Assembly (NCBI RefSeq): GCF_015244675.1
Contig: NZ_JABCQO010000002.1
Coordinates: forward strand, 124,001 to 188,000
DNA length: 64,000 nucleotides
Direction: 5' to 3'
From: Gluconobacter cerevisiae
Lineage (GTDB): Bacteria > Pseudomonadota > Alphaproteobacteria > Acetobacterales > Acetobacteraceae
Shown: positions 35,847 to 45,294 of the stretch, one piece after another
Position numbering within the stretch: the stretch's first letter is position 1
How the letters are laid out: every line of letters begins with the position of its first letter
The notes under the pieces: model-generated
What the model was told of the DNA's origin: nothing
Seen by the model: the letters and a program-made list of their open reading frames with translations, nothing else
Database searches by the model: none
Position numbers and translations under genes: made by a program

Positions 35847-36596
35847 ATGGCCGGTCATTCACAGTTCAAGAACATCATGCACCGCAAGGGTGCGCAGGAT
35901 GCCAAACGGGCCAAGCAGTTCGCCAAGGTCCTGCGGGAAATCACGGTTGCAGTGCGCTCGGGTCTGCCCGAGGCGGCGTCCAACCCGCGCCTGCGCGCTG
36001 CACTGGCCATGGCGCGTGAAGTCAACATGCCCAAGGACAATGTCGAACGCGCCATCAAGAAGGCCTCCGGAACGGCTGGTGGTGATGATTACGTCGAAGT
36101 CCGTTACGAGGGCTATGGCCCGGCTGGCGTCGCGATCATCGTCGAAGGTCTGACAGATAACCGGAACCGCACGGCGGGTGAGGTGCGGGCAGCCTTCTCC
36201 AAGCATGGTGGTTCGATGGGTGAGACGAACTCGGTGTCGTTCATGTTCCACCGTCTGGGCGTGATCAGCTATCCGAGGGACGTCGCGTCTGAAGACGACA
36301 TGCTGGAAGCGGCGATCGAGGCTGGTGCGGATAATGCCGTGACCACTGAAGAGGGCCATGAAGTGACCTGCGAGATGGAGAATTTCTTCGCCGTGCGGGA
36401 TGCGCTTGAGGCCCGTTTTGGCGAACCGCAGTCGTCCAAGCTCGACTGGCGTCCGGAAAACAGCGTGACGCTGGATGAGGACAAGGCACGCTCCGTCATG
36501 AAGCTGATTGACGTGCTGGAAGACAATGACGACGTTCAGTCCGTCTACGCAAACTTCGACATTCCTGACGACGTGGCCGAGGCGCTGGCTGCTTGA
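35847..36596 (+). CDS. YebC/PmpR family regulator or ribosome-linked factor
   Basis: A 249-residue YebC-family protein with the invariant opening [27 protein letters not shown] (given here in part) and the [16 protein letters not shown] and [14 protein letters not shown] segments. The family comprises DNA-binding regulators and, in recent work, factors that rescue ribosomes stalled on proline stretches; this copy's role is not decided by the sequence. Directly upstream of ruvC, whose TTG start overlaps its stop by 4 bases, as is common in alphaproteobacteria. Confidence 0.95.
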   Translation: MAGHSQFKNIMHRKGAQDAKRAKQFAKVLREITVAVRSGLPEAASNPRLRAALAMAREVNMPKDNVERAIKKASGTAGGDDYVEVRYEGYGPAGVAIIVEGLTDNRNRTAGEVRAAFSKHGGSMGETNSVSFMFHRLGVISYPRDVASEDDMLEAAIEAGADNAVTTEEGHEVTCEMENFFAVRDALEARFGEPQSSKLDWRPENSVTLDEDKARSVMKLIDVLEDNDDVQSVYANFDIPDDVAEALAA

Positions 36597-37099
36597 TCCG
36601 CCTGATGGGCATTGACCCCGGCCTGCGTTTCATGGGCTGGGGCATCATCGACGTGGACGGCAATCACCTGAAGCATGTGGCGTCGGGTGTGATCGGGACC
36701 GATGGGTCCGAATCCGTGCCGCTGCGCCTGTGCGAACTGCATGGGGCGCTGAAGAAGCTGATCCGCGAATATGCGCCAGCCGAGGCCGCCGTTGAAGAAA
36801 CCTACGTCAACCGTAATGGCTCTTCGACGCTCAAGCTCGGTTATGCGCGTGGTGTGGCGCTTCTGACGCCTGCTTATGAGGGGCTGCCGGTTGCGGAATA
36901 CGGGGCGATGACGGTCAAGAAATCTGTGGTCGGGACCGGGTCTGCGACCAAGGAGCAGGTAACGATGATGGTGAAGCGGCTGCTGCCGGGGGCTGAAATC
37001 CGCAAGGCCGATGCATCCGATGCACTGGCCGTTGCGATCTGTCATGCCCATCACCGGGCCAGTGCGGCGCATGTTGTAGCCGGGAAGCGCATGGCATGA
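36593..37099 (+). CDS. ruvC: Crossover junction endodeoxyribonuclease RuvC
   Basis: Cuts Holliday junctions as a dimer with RuvAB. The 168-residue protein has the catalytic aspartate in [12 protein letters not shown] (Asp8), glutamate in AAVEETYVN and the C-terminal acidic pair in [17 protein letters not shown]. It starts at TTG 36593, overlapping the yebC stop (TTGA). Overlaps ruvA by 4 bases. Confidence 0.97.
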   Translation: MIRLMGIDPGLRFMGWGIIDVDGNHLKHVASGVIGTDGSESVPLRLCELHGALKKLIREYAPAEAAVEETYVNRNGSSTLKLGYARGVALLTPAYEGLPVAEYGAMTVKKSVVGTGSATKEQVTMMVKRLLPGAEIRKADASDALAVAICHAHHRASAAHVVAGKRMA

Positions 37100-37698
37100 T
37101 CGGACAACTGACTGGGCTTGTCGGGCAGATTGAGGGTGAACGCTGCATCGTTGACGTCAATGGCGTGGGTTATGTGGTGTCAGCCTCGACCCGCACATTG
37201 GCAACGCTGCCGCAACCGCCTTCCGTGGCGCGCGTGCTGATTGAGACGATCGTGCGCGAGGATGCGATCCAACTTTTCGGCTTTGCGACGACAGATGAGC
37301 GGGACTGGTTCCGTCTGCTGACGACTGTACAGGGTGTGGGCGCGAAAGTGGCGCTGGCGATCCTGTCGGCCAATAGTCCGGGGGAGATCCTGCTTGCGAT
37401 CAATGCTGGCGACAAGGGCTCGCTGACGCGGGCAGCCGGGGTAGGGCCGCGTCTGGCGGACCGGATTCTGAGCGAGTTACGCAACAAGGTTGCGAAAATG
37501 CCGGGTGGGGGCGGAACCGTCTCCGCGCCGGGGATCGTCTCGGGACCGAGTGTCGAGAATGATGCGTTGCTGGCGCTCGCGGGGCTTGGGTTCCGTCGGG
37601 CCGAGGCGTGGCCGGTTTTAAGTAAGGTTCTGGCCGAAAACGAGAATGCGACGCTTGATCTGGCAATCCGTCTGAGCCTGAGGGATCTCGCGCGATGA
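37096..37698 (+). CDS. ruvA: Holliday junction helicase subunit RuvA
   Basis: Binds Holliday junctions and loads RuvB. The 200-residue protein has the N-terminal OB domain ([14 protein letters not shown] and [10 protein letters not shown]), helix-hairpin-helix motifs ([14 protein letters not shown] and [13 protein letters not shown]) and a C-terminal RuvB-binding domain ([20 protein letters not shown]), joined by a flexible linker near 140-155. Overlaps ruvC and ruvB by 4 bases each. Confidence 0.97.
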   Translation: MIGQLTGLVGQIEGERCIVDVNGVGYVVSASTRTLATLPQPPSVARVLIETIVREDAIQLFGFATTDERDWFRLLTTVQGVGAKVALAILSANSPGEILLAINAGDKGSLTRAAGVGPRLADRILSELRNKVAKMPGGGGTVSAPGIVSGPSVENDALLALAGLGFRRAEAWPVLSKVLAENENATLDLAIRLSLRDLAR

Positions 37699-38744
37699 GC
37701 GATGACTATCGCGAAACCGATCCGGCCCGTCAGCCTGAGGATACGGGCGAGGGCAGCCTACGTCCTGAAACTCTTGCGGATTTTACGGGCCAGAAAGCCA
37801 GCCGGGAAAACCTCGCTATTTTTATCGAGGCTGCCCGGGCGCGTGGTGAGGCGCTGGATCATGTCCTGCTGCACGGACCACCGGGGCTGGGCAAGACGAC
37901 GCTGGCGCAGATTGTCGCGCGGGAACTGGGTGTAGGGTTCCGGGCGACGTCTGGGCCGGTGATCCAGCGTGCGGGCGATCTTGCGGCGATTCTGACGAAT
38001 CTTCAGCCGCGCGATGTGCTGTTTATTGACGAAATTCACCGTCTCCAGCCCGCGATCGAGGAAGTCCTCTATCCGGCGATGGAAGATTTTCAGCTCGATC
38101 TGATTATCGGCGAAGGTCCGGCTGCGCGGTCTGTGCGGATTGATCTGGCGCCGTTTACGCTTGTGGCCGCGACGACGCGAGCCGGTCTGCTGGCGACGCC
38201 TTTGCGGGACCGGTTCGGGATTCCACTGCGGCTGGTATTCTATACCCCGGAAGAACTCCGGGCGATTGTCTCGCGCGGTGCCGTGAAGCTCGGGATGCGC
38301 CTGACGGATGATGGTGCGCAGGAAATCGCGCGCCGGTCTCGTGGGACGCCGCGTATTGCAGGGCGCCTGCTGCGTCGGGTGCGGGATTTCGCGCTTGTGT
38401 CGAAGCATGCCGTTGTGGATCGGGACTTGGCCGATGCAGCGCTGGGCCGTCTTGAGGTGGACGAGCGCGGGTTGGATGCAATGGACCGGCGGTATCTGAA
38501 GCGGATTGCCGAACATCATCACGGCGGCCCGGTTGGTGTGGAAACGTTGGCGGCGGGGCTTGCCGAAGCGCGCGATACGCTGGAAGACGTGATCGAGCCT
38601 TACCTCATTCAGGAGGGGCTTGTTCTGCGAACGGCCCGTGGGCGGATGCTGGGTGAGGCGGGATGGCGTCATCTCGGTCTGAACCCGCCAGCGAGCCAGG
38701 TAGATCTGCTCTCGACACTTGAGCAGGACGATTCTGCGCCCTGA
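37695..38744 (+). CDS. ruvB: Holliday junction helicase ATPase RuvB
   Basis: AAA+ motor for branch migration. 349 residues with Walker [16 protein letters not shown] (near 57-71), Walker [17 protein letters not shown] (near 110-125), sensor GATTRAGLL-type segment ([18 protein letters not shown]) and the C-terminal winged-helix domain. The end AGWRHLG is also typical. Overlaps ruvA by 4 bases; ybgC follows after 52 bases. Confidence 0.98.
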   Translation: MSDDYRETDPARQPEDTGEGSLRPETLADFTGQKASRENLAIFIEAARARGEALDHVLLHGPPGLGKTTLAQIVARELGVGFRATSGPVIQRAGDLAAILTNLQPRDVLFIDEIHRLQPAIEEVLYPAMEDFQLDLIIGEGPAARSVRIDLAPFTLVAATTRAGLLATPLRDRFGIPLRLVFYTPEELRAIVSRGAVKLGMRLTDDGAQEIARRSRGTPRIAGRLLRRVRDFALVSKHAVVDRDLADAALGRLEVDERGLDAMDRRYLKRIAEHHHGGPVGVETLAAGLAEARDTLEDVIEPYLIQEGLVLRTARGRMLGEAGWRHLGLNPPASQVDLLSTLEQDDSAP

Positions 38745-38796
38745 AAATCCCTGAATATTGTTCGGGGCAGGGGCACACCATGACTGGAGAAACAGT

Positions 38797-39222
38797 ATGG
38801 CCACGCACAAGATCAGATTTCGGGTTTATTACGAAGACACCGATGCGGGCGGCATCGTCTATCACGCGCGCTATCTCGGTTTTGCCGAGCGGGCACGGAG
38901 CGAGGCGATGCGCGATGCGGATGCGTCGGTCACGGAGCTTCTGAACGATTTTGGACTGGTTTTCGTCGTGCGTCAGGCCGCGATCCGGTATCGCTCTCCG
39001 CTCCGACTCGATGATGAGATGGAAATCGAGACGGCGCTGGAGGCTATGACTCCGACGCGGCTGAAACTTTGTCAGACCGTCCGGAATTATTCCGGTGGTG
39101 GCGAAACGGCTACGGTTATCGACGTGGAACTGGCCTGTCTGAGTGCCGTTGACATGAAACCTGCCAAAATTCCGCCTCGCTGGCGTGATGCAGTAAGAAA
39201 ACTGGAGGCAGGAGAGGTCTGA
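38797..39222 (+). CDS. ybgC: YbgC-type hotdog acyl-CoA thioesterase
   Basis: A 141-residue hotdog thioesterase of the tol-pal associated YbgC family. The active-site motif YYEDTDAGGIVYHARYLGFAERAR (split: Asp in TDAGG, at about residue 15) is diagnostic. The start is the ATG at 38797, with GGAG 7 bases upstream. It is the first gene of ybgC-tolQRAB, as in most proteobacteria, where it is thought to act on acyl-CoA or acyl-ACP in lipid metabolism. Confidence 0.93.
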   Translation: MATHKIRFRVYYEDTDAGGIVYHARYLGFAERARSEAMRDADASVTELLNDFGLVFVVRQAAIRYRSPLRLDDEMEIETALEAMTPTRLKLCQTVRNYSGGGETATVIDVELACLSAVDMKPAKIPPRWRDAVRKLEAGEV

Positions 39223-39299
39223 CCCACTTTCCTGTTTCCCCGTGAAGTGCAATGGAGAGTCCTGACCCGCAAGGGACAGGATCTGTACAGGAGAGAACA

Positions 39300-40043
39300 G
39301 TGGATCATGAGGTAAGTTCGAGTGCGCTTGGGGCGGTCGGTGCGACCGGTCTTTCGCCTCTGGACCTGTTCCTGCACGCCTCCATCGTTGTAAAGCTGGT
39401 GATGCTGGGTCTGCTGCTGTGCAGCGTCGGCGTATGGGCGATCATTGCGGAAAAAATCATTCTCATCCGGCGCGTCAACCGCGAGGCGACCGAGTTCGAG
39501 GACCGTTTCTGGTCGGGTGGATCGCTTGACGATCTTTACGAATCCGACGGCGCGCGTCCGACCCATCCGATGGCGGCCGTATTCGGCGCGGCTATGGGCG
39601 AGTGGCGTCGTTCCGCCCGGATCGGCGGCATCGACCTGTCGCGGGGTGGCGTGCGCGAGCGCGTGGACCGTGCCATCGACATCACCATCATGCGTGAGAA
39701 CGACCGTCTGACGCGCCGTCTGATCTTTCTCGCAACGATCGGCCCTGTGGCGCCGTTTGTCGGTCTGTTCGGAACGGTCTGGGGCATTATGCATTCCTTC
39801 GCGTCCATCGCGCAGATGCACAACACGAACCTTTCAGTCGTGGCGCCGGGTATTTCCGAAGCCCTGTTTGCAACGGCCATTGGCCTCGTGACGGCCATCC
39901 CGGCCTATATCGCCTATAACGGTCTGAGCAACTCGTTCGAGAAGTTCACGGATCGTATGGAAGCCTTTGGCACTGAATTCGCGGCCATTCTGTCGCGTCA
40001 GTCCGAGGAACGTGCGGACGATACGACCGGCGGGAAGGCCTGA
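39300..40043 (+). CDS. tolQ: Tol-Pal system proton channel TolQ
   Basis: TolQ and TolR form the proton-driven motor in the inner membrane. From GTG 39300 the protein is 247 residues; this start is preferred because AGGAG lies 6 bases upstream and the family begins with MDHxV. A longer frame from ATG 39252 adds 16 untypical residues. Three membrane helices are visible (about 23-45, 135-157, 170-195), with [13 protein letters not shown] and [15 protein letters not shown] carrying the channel-lining positions. Confidence 0.94.
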   Translation: MDHEVSSSALGAVGATGLSPLDLFLHASIVVKLVMLGLLLCSVGVWAIIAEKIILIRRVNREATEFEDRFWSGGSLDDLYESDGARPTHPMAAVFGAAMGEWRRSARIGGIDLSRGGVRERVDRAIDITIMRENDRLTRRLIFLATIGPVAPFVGLFGTVWGIMHSFASIAQMHNTNLSVVAPGISEALFATAIGLVTAIPAYIAYNGLSNSFEKFTDRMEAFGTEFAAILSRQSEERADDTTGGKA

Positions 40044-40046
40044 ACC

Positions 40047-40487
40047 ATGGGGATGTCTGCGGGAGGACGGGCTGGAGGAGGCGGACGCCGCAAGCGTCGG
40101 CCCGCCTCGGAAATCAACGTCACGCCACTGGTGGACGTCATGCTGGTGCTGCTCATCATTTTCATGGTGACGGCGCCGATGCTGACCAGTGGTGTCAATG
40201 TGGATCTGCCGAAGACGGATGCCAGCCCAGTCAATTCGGATTCCAAGCCGATTACCGTGTCTCTGCGGACGGATGGCTCGCTTTATCTGGGAGACCAGCA
40301 GGTTACGTCTGACCAACTGGTCGAACAGCTCAAGGCGCAGTCGCAGAATGATCCGACGCATCGCATTTTTGTCCGTGCCGATGCGCATATCGACTACGGA
40401 CAGGTGATGCAGGTCATGGGCCAGATCACGTCGGGCGGCTTCACGCATGTTGCGCTTCTCGCGCAGCAGCCCCAGAGCGGCCAGTAA
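40047..40487 (+). CDS. tolR: Tol-Pal system protein TolR
   Basis: An ExbD/TolR protein of 146 residues: short basic cytoplasmic N-terminus, one membrane helix with the proton-path aspartate ([15 protein letters not shown], Asp30), and a periplasmic domain (45-146). Partner of TolQ. It starts 3 bases after tolQ and is followed by tolA. Confidence 0.95.
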   Translation: MGMSAGGRAGGGGRRKRRPASEINVTPLVDVMLVLLIIFMVTAPMLTSGVNVDLPKTDASPVNSDSKPITVSLRTDGSLYLGDQQVTSDQLVEQLKAQSQNDPTHRIFVRADAHIDYGQVMQVMGQITSGGFTHVALLAQQPQSGQ

Positions 40488-40499
40488 GAGGCGCCTGCC

Positions 40500-41495
40500 G
40501 TGGTCCGTCCACGCCGCTCTGACAACAGGCGCTTTCGTCATGCGCTTTACGGATCAGTCGCCATTCATCTGGGGCTGATCGCGTATCTGATTGTTCAAAT
40601 TCCGCCGGAAAAGCCGCCCGAACCGCCTGAACCGCCCACGGTACAGATGGAATTCGAGCAGGCAGGTCCGCCGACCCATCCGGTCAAGGCCGATCATCCG
40701 GCCTCTACACCCGCTCCGGCCCCTGCGCCTGTGAAGAACGAGGCCCCTCCGTCTCCGACGCCACCTTTAAAGGCGCCGACGGAAGAGCCGCCTCCGCCCC
40801 CTCCGCCGCCTCAGCCTGTGCCGCCTCCGCCGGAGACGCCGCCGCAGAAGCTGCCGGACATCAAGCTTCCGCCAAAAATGACGGATGAGTCCCCGCAGCC
40901 TGTGCCTGCATCGCCGCCTACGCCGTCACCGCCGTCGAAATCGACGATGGTTGCGCCGCCGAGCCCGCAGACACAGAAAGCCGACAAGCTGCCGGATATG
41001 CCGAAATTCTCGCATATGACGCAGCCAAACGCGGCAAAGAAAACGGAAGCGGATAGCCATTCGCTTCTGGCGACGCTGGATAATTTTCGCGCCGATCAGA
41101 AGCAGACCCATGCGCCGACCGCAAAGGCCAATCCGCCGCAGGGTGGTGCGCCAAATGGGGGCGGTGTGCCGAATGGCGACATCACCAAGTCGCTGTCGAT
41201 GGCAGATCAGAAAGCCATTGGTGGCTCCGTGCGGCGCTGTTATTCCGAAGATACCGAAGCACGGAACTATGCGAGTTTTGTCGCGCATATGGTCGTGACC
41301 GTCGATGCGACCGGTGAGGCGCGGATTGTCAAATTTGCGCCTGATACGGCTGCGAAAATGGCTTCCGACCCGTCTTACCGCGTTCTGGCGGAGCGGGCGC
41401 GGGATGCGGTGCTGAGCCCCGCCTGTGCCCATCTGCCTATTCCCTCCAAGATGCTTGGTCAGACGCATGAGCTGCGTTTTGTCTTCAGGCCTTAA
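40500..41495 (+). CDS. tolA: TolA-like protein with proline-rich linker
   Basis: A 331-residue protein with an N-terminal membrane helix (about 14-33, ALYGSVAIHLGLIAYLIV), a long Pro-rich region (about 37-165, rich in PPPP and PETPP), and a C-terminal domain resembling TolA/TonB (MADQKAIGGSVRRCY, VVTVDATGEARIVKF, LRFVFRP). TolA links the TolQR motor to Pal and TolB. The linker here is proline-based rather than the Ala/Lys/Glu helix of enterobacteria. Starts at GTG 40500. Confidence 0.9.
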   Translation: MVRPRRSDNRRFRHALYGSVAIHLGLIAYLIVQIPPEKPPEPPEPPTVQMEFEQAGPPTHPVKADHPASTPAPAPAPVKNEAPPSPTPPLKAPTEEPPPPPPPPQPVPPPPETPPQKLPDIKLPPKMTDESPQPVPASPPTPSPPSKSTMVAPPSPQTQKADKLPDMPKFSHMTQPNAAKKTEADSHSLLATLDNFRADQKQTHAPTAKANPPQGGAPNGGGVPNGDITKSLSMADQKAIGGSVRRCYSEDTEARNYASFVAHMVVTVDATGEARIVKFAPDTAAKMASDPSYRVLAERARDAVLSPACAHLPIPSKMLGQTHELRFVFRP

Positions 41496-41511
41496 TCCAC
41501 GAGGAAGTCTC

Positions 41512-42873
41512 ATGTCCTTCATTCCCGATACTGACGCCGAGGCCCTGAGCGCGCTGTTTTCGCGCCGCTCCGTTCTGGGAGCCACTGCCGCTGGCGGTCT
41601 TCTGGCAACGCCTCTGGCCGCTTTTGCCCAATCTCCTGCCGCCTCTGGCCCCGGTGAAGCCGAAATCACCGTCGATCAGGCCCGTCAGGAGCCGATCCCC
41701 ATTGTCATCCCGAACTTCGGGGCGGGGCTGGGTGAGCAGATTTCCGGTGTCATCACGTCCGACCTGAACGGCACCGGCCTGTTCAAGGTTATGAGCGGCG
41801 ACGTGCCGCCCGGCTCCACGCCCGACTTCAGCGCGCTCAAGGCACAGGGCGCCCGTGCGGCCGTGTCCGGACAGGCGATCGGTTCGGGCAGTGTGCGCGT
41901 TGAGATGCGTCTGTGGAACGTGCTGTCCGGCCAGCAGCTTCAGGGCACGGCCTACACGGCCTCGACGTCCAACTGGCGTCGCATCGCGCATATCATCGCA
42001 GATGTGATCTATGAGCGGATGTTGGGCGAGAAGGGCTACTTCGACACGCGCATCGCCTATATCGCCCGGACCGGACCGCGCCATCACCAGATCACGCGTC
42101 TGGCCCTGATGGATCAGGATGGTGCCAACGAACGGATGTTGACGAACGGTGAGTGGCTGACGCTGACGCCGCGCTTCAACCCGGTGCGTGACCAGATTGC
42201 GTTCATGTCTTACGCCAACAACCGTCCGCGCGTGTATCTGTTCGATCTGGCGTCCGGTCGTCAGCAGATTCTGGGTGAGTTCGCGGGCATTTCTTTTGCG
42301 CCTCGCTTTTCGCCGACCGGTGGCTCTGTCGTGCTGTCCGCCACGCGTGGCAGCGGGTCGGATATTTTCATTGTCGATCTGGCATCGCGTGCGAAACGGC
42401 AGATCACCAATTCCAATGGCGCAATCGATACCAGTCCGTGCTTCAGCCCGGATGGTAGCCAGATCGTGTTCAACTCTGATCGTGGTGGCAGCCCACAGCT
42501 CTATATCATGAGTGCGTCGGGTGGTCCGGCGAAGCGGATTTCCTATGGCACCGGCCAGTATGGTTCCCCTGTCTGGTCCCCGCGTGGAGACCTGATCGCC
42601 TTTACCCGTATTGGCGGCGGCGGATTTTCGCTCGGTGTGATGAACCCTGATGGCAGCGGTGAACGCATCCTGACGAAGGGCTTTACTGTTGATAGCGCAA
42701 CGTTCTGCCCCAATGGTCGTGTGCTGGCGTTCTGTCGCCAGAGCGCATCCGGTGCAGGCGGTGCAGGCTTCGCATCGGGGATCGGCACGATCGACATTAC
42801 GGGCTTTAACGAGCGTCCGATCCGGACCTCGACGGGCGCGTCCGATCCGGCCTGGTCGCCGCGCAACGGCTGA
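41512..42873 (+). CDS. tolB: Tol-Pal beta-propeller protein TolB with a twin-arginine type signal
   Basis: TolB is the periplasmic partner of Pal and TolA. The 453-residue protein has an N-terminal domain (about 45-180, IPIVIPNFGAGLGEQISGVITSDLNGTGLF and KGYFDTRIAYIA) and a six-bladed propeller (LTLTPRFNPVRDQIAF, FAPRFSPTGGSVVLSA, TSPCFSPDGSQIVFNSDRGG). The N-terminus is unusual: a 17-residue acidic lead, then SRRSVLGATAAGGLL and a mildly hydrophobic stretch ending AAFA. This matches the Tat consensus, whereas the classic TolB signal is a Sec signal. ATG 41512 is preceded by GAGGAAG. Confidence 0.94.
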   Translation: MSFIPDTDAEALSALFSRRSVLGATAAGGLLATPLAAFAQSPAASGPGEAEITVDQARQEPIPIVIPNFGAGLGEQISGVITSDLNGTGLFKVMSGDVPPGSTPDFSALKAQGARAAVSGQAIGSGSVRVEMRLWNVLSGQQLQGTAYTASTSNWRRIAHIIADVIYERMLGEKGYFDTRIAYIARTGPRHHQITRLALMDQDGANERMLTNGEWLTLTPRFNPVRDQIAFMSYANNRPRVYLFDLASGRQQILGEFAGISFAPRFSPTGGSVVLSATRGSGSDIFIVDLASRAKRQITNSNGAIDTSPCFSPDGSQIVFNSDRGGSPQLYIMSASGGPAKRISYGTGQYGSPVWSPRGDLIAFTRIGGGGFSLGVMNPDGSGERILTKGFTVDSATFCPNGRVLAFCRQSASGAGGAGFASGIGTIDITGFNERPIRTSTGASDPAWSPRNG

Positions 42874-42915
42874 CGCTGTATTCCGCGCTTCCGGTTCGGG
42901 GGGGCGCGGATTTGC

Positions 42916-42937
42916 AAAAGGGCGGGGAACCCTTTTT
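42916..42937 (+). terminator. Rho-independent terminator after tolB
   Basis: AAAAGGG (42916-42922) pairs with CCCTTTT across a 7-base loop, leading into TTTTT. It ends the ybgC-tolQRAB unit and separates it from the GH32 gene. Confidence 0.65.
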
Positions 42938-42980
42938 CCTGTCAGGCGTCGCAAGGACTGCTTGAACAGGAGAATTCCCC

Positions 42981-44492
42981 ATGTCCCTTCAGGAGACACG
43001 GCAGTGGCGCCCGCTGCTGCATTATGCCCCGGCCCGGAACTGGATGAATGATCCGAACGGGCCGATCCTGATTGATGGTGTGTATCACCTCTTTTACCAG
43101 CACAATCCGGTCGAGCCCGTCATGGGCTATATTTCCTGGGGCCATGCCACTAGCCGGGATCTGCTGCACTGGCAGGAAGAACCGATTGCGCTGCCTTCCA
43201 CACCGCAGGAGCAGATCTATTCCGGCACGGTAATTTACGACCGCGACAATCGCAGCGGTCTAGGAACAGACGAAAATCCTCCGCTTCTGGCGCTTTACAC
43301 CAGCGTGTTCCGCGATATGCCGGGCGAGCAGGAAGACGGTACGCAGGCGGTTTCGGTTGCGGTCAGTCTGGATCGTGGAGCGCACTGGACCCGCTACGCT
43401 CACAATCCGGTTCTGACGCTTAATCCTGCATCACGAAATTTTCGGGACCCGGCGCTGTGCTGGTACGAAGAGGGCGGATACTGGGTGCTAACGGCGGTTG
43501 AGGCCGAACAGCAGATAGTCAAACTCTTCCGCTCCACTGATTTTCTGAACTGGGAGTTCCTCAGTGACTTTCGCCCGCCCGGTTACCATACGCCGGAGAT
43601 GCTGTGGGAGGTGCCGGTTCTGGCGCGTCTACCCATTGAGGGCGAGGCCGGGAGTTTTGGATGGGTAATGATCGTTAGCGTCAATCCCGGTGGTCTGACC
43701 GGCGGATCGGGGACATTCTATTACGTCGGAGATTTCGACGGCACGACCTTCACCCCGGCAGAGCACCCAACGGCCACAGATGATCCGTGGCAGTATCGTT
43801 GGATGGATTACGGACCAGACAACTATGCGATTGTCTGTTTTGCTGGAACACCCACGCCTGTCAGCATCGGCTGGATGGGAAACTGGAATTACTCCAACCA
43901 TACTCCGACTGTCCCGTGGCGCGGCCAGATGACGCTTCCAGCGCATCTGTCTCTTGCGCGGCAGAAGGACAGCACGTTTTTGATAAGGCAAAAGCCGGTC
44001 AGTCTTGGCGACCCGGAAGAGGTTTTCGTTGCTGCTGAAATCCGTCCTGAGGCGGGGACGCTCTGGAGGCTTCCGGACAGTGCTGCGGACTGTGCGGATT
44101 TCGCGGATGCAGTTCTTGATCTGCAAATGCTCATTGAGTCGGGTGGAGATGTGGCGGTGCTGACTGTGGCAGCGACGGAGGACGGCAGGTTTGGAACCGA
44201 GATCCTTTATGATTCCGCACGTCAGGAACTGATCGTGGATCGCAGTCGATCAGGGGTTCCTGTGCCGGACGCGGCCTTTACGACGCGGCATATAGCGCCC
44301 CTTTCCCTGCAGGATGGAGCCGTTCGTCTGCGGGTCATTGTGGATCGGAGTTCGGTCGAGATTTTTGCCGCTGACGGACTCGTCAGGATGACGGAGGTGA
44401 TCTTTCCGTCTCCCCATGCTACGAGCGTAACGCTGGGCAGCTACGCAGGTAACGCATGTTTCAGGAGCGTGAAAGTACGCTGGTTTCGATGA
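42981..44492 (+). CDS. Glycoside hydrolase family 32 (fructosidase/levanase-like)
   Basis: A 503-residue GH32 enzyme that would cleave beta-fructosides such as sucrose, inulin or levan oligosaccharides. The nucleophile motif WMNDPNG lies at residues 21-27 and the stabiliser RDPALCW near 157-163. The acid/base glutamate lies in EMLWEVP (near 208), which differs from the usual ECP by a valine. The N-terminal five-bladed propeller and C-terminal beta-sandwich (after about 350) are present. No signal peptide is visible, so the enzyme appears to be cytoplasmic. AGGAG lies 7 bases before the ATG. It interrupts the usual tolB-pal neighbourhood and looks slightly lower in GC than its neighbours. Confidence 0.93.
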   Translation: MSLQETRQWRPLLHYAPARNWMNDPNGPILIDGVYHLFYQHNPVEPVMGYISWGHATSRDLLHWQEEPIALPSTPQEQIYSGTVIYDRDNRSGLGTDENPPLLALYTSVFRDMPGEQEDGTQAVSVAVSLDRGAHWTRYAHNPVLTLNPASRNFRDPALCWYEEGGYWVLTAVEAEQQIVKLFRSTDFLNWEFLSDFRPPGYHTPEMLWEVPVLARLPIEGEAGSFGWVMIVSVNPGGLTGGSGTFYYVGDFDGTTFTPAEHPTATDDPWQYRWMDYGPDNYAIVCFAGTPTPVSIGWMGNWNYSNHTPTVPWRGQMTLPAHLSLARQKDSTFLIRQKPVSLGDPEEVFVAAEIRPEAGTLWRLPDSAADCADFADAVLDLQMLIESGGDVAVLTVAATEDGRFGTEILYDSARQELIVDRSRSGVPVPDAAFTTRHIAPLSLQDGAVRLRVIVDRSSVEIFAADGLVRMTEVIFPSPHATSVTLGSYAGNACFRSVKVRWFR

Positions 44493-44494
44493 TA

Positions 44495-44538
44495 TGGCAG
44501 AATTCTGCCACATTTATCAGAATTACTGTGACATTTAT
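44495..44538. repeat. 16-bp palindrome and overlapping 20-bp imperfect direct repeat
   Basis: TGGCAGAATTCTGCCA (44495-44510) is a perfect palindrome directly after the GH32 stop. The stretch 44498-44517 is repeated imperfectly at 44518-44538 (CAGAATT, then an ACATTTAT ending). It could terminate GH32 transcription or bind a regulator. Confidence 0.6.
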
Positions 44539-44602
44539 GCCGAAATTTCTGGTTCCGAATATGAATCGAACTTTTCACATTTAACCGACGTTAACACGAC
44601 AC

Positions 44603-44632
44603 TTGACCCGTGATTCGAGTCATGAGTATGGG
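44603..44632 (+). promoter_or_regulatory. Candidate pal promoter with two GANTC sites
   Basis: TTGACC (44603-44608) and TATGGG (44627-44632) are separated by 18 bases. The spacer contains GATTC and GAGTC back to back (44612-44621), which are both GANTC, the CcrM methyltransferase site of alphaproteobacteria. A TTAA-N6-TTAA element lies just upstream (44581-44594). Confidence 0.45.
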
Positions 44633-44778
44633 CGCTTATGGCCACTGGTTTTCAGGTGAGGCATGCAGGGATCGGAACCGATTCCTGTCTGTTGCGAACA
44701 GGAAAGACGTGGTCCGGAATAACGCGGCATTTTCCGCATTCGGTTCCATTTGTGGGGCCGTTCTCAGGATTGAGACAC

Positions 44779-45258
44779 ATGAAGTTCAAGGTATTTGGCG
44801 CGCTCGGTCTGGCGCTTGTTCTCGCAGCCTGTTCCAACGGCAACACCAACAAGGGTGACAGCAACGGCGCAGGCGCCGTCGCTCAGGAAGCCGGCCCGAC
44901 GCCCGGCAGCGAAGCCGATCTGGTCGCCAATGTTGGCGATCGCGTCTTCTACGAGCTGAACCAGTCCCAGCTCTCCGAAGAAGCTCGCGCTACGCTGGAC
45001 AAGCAGGTTGCATGGCTCGCCAAGTACCCGCAGGTCAGCATCCAGGTTGCTGGCAACTGCGATGACCGCGGCACGGAAGAGTACAACATTGCTCTCGGCC
45101 AGCGTCGTGCAAACGCCGCCCGTGACTATCTGGTCGCCAAGGGCGTGAGCGCTTCGCGCATCACCACGATCTCCTACGGCAAGGATCGTCCGACCGCCGA
45201 TGGCGACGATGAGCAGGCCTGGGCACAGAACCGTAACGCCATCACGTCTGTTCGCTGA
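44779..45258 (+). CDS. pal: Peptidoglycan-associated lipoprotein Pal
   Basis: An outer-membrane lipoprotein that holds the membrane to peptidoglycan. The 159-residue precursor has a lipobox (ALVLAACSN, Cys at residue 19), a Gly/Asn/Ala linker and an OmpA-like domain (about 55-159) with VFYELNQSQLSEEARATLDKQV and the peptidoglycan-binding NCDDRGTEEYNIALGQRRANAARDYL segment. AGGA lies 9 bases upstream of the ATG at 44779. It is separated from tolB by the GH32 gene. Confidence 0.95.
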   Translation: MKFKVFGALGLALVLAACSNGNTNKGDSNGAGAVAQEAGPTPGSEADLVANVGDRVFYELNQSQLSEEARATLDKQVAWLAKYPQVSIQVAGNCDDRGTEEYNIALGQRRANAARDYLVAKGVSASRITTISYGKDRPTADGDDEQAWAQNRNAITSVR

Positions 45259-45294
45259 ACCGACGTTTCAGGCCTGACGGACTGAGATGATGAG

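Noticed and set aside
44581-44594. TTAA-N6-TTAA near pal as a second CtrA box
   Set aside because: The spacing is 6, not the 7 bases of the CtrA consensus, and the region is AT-rich, so I did not call it a site.
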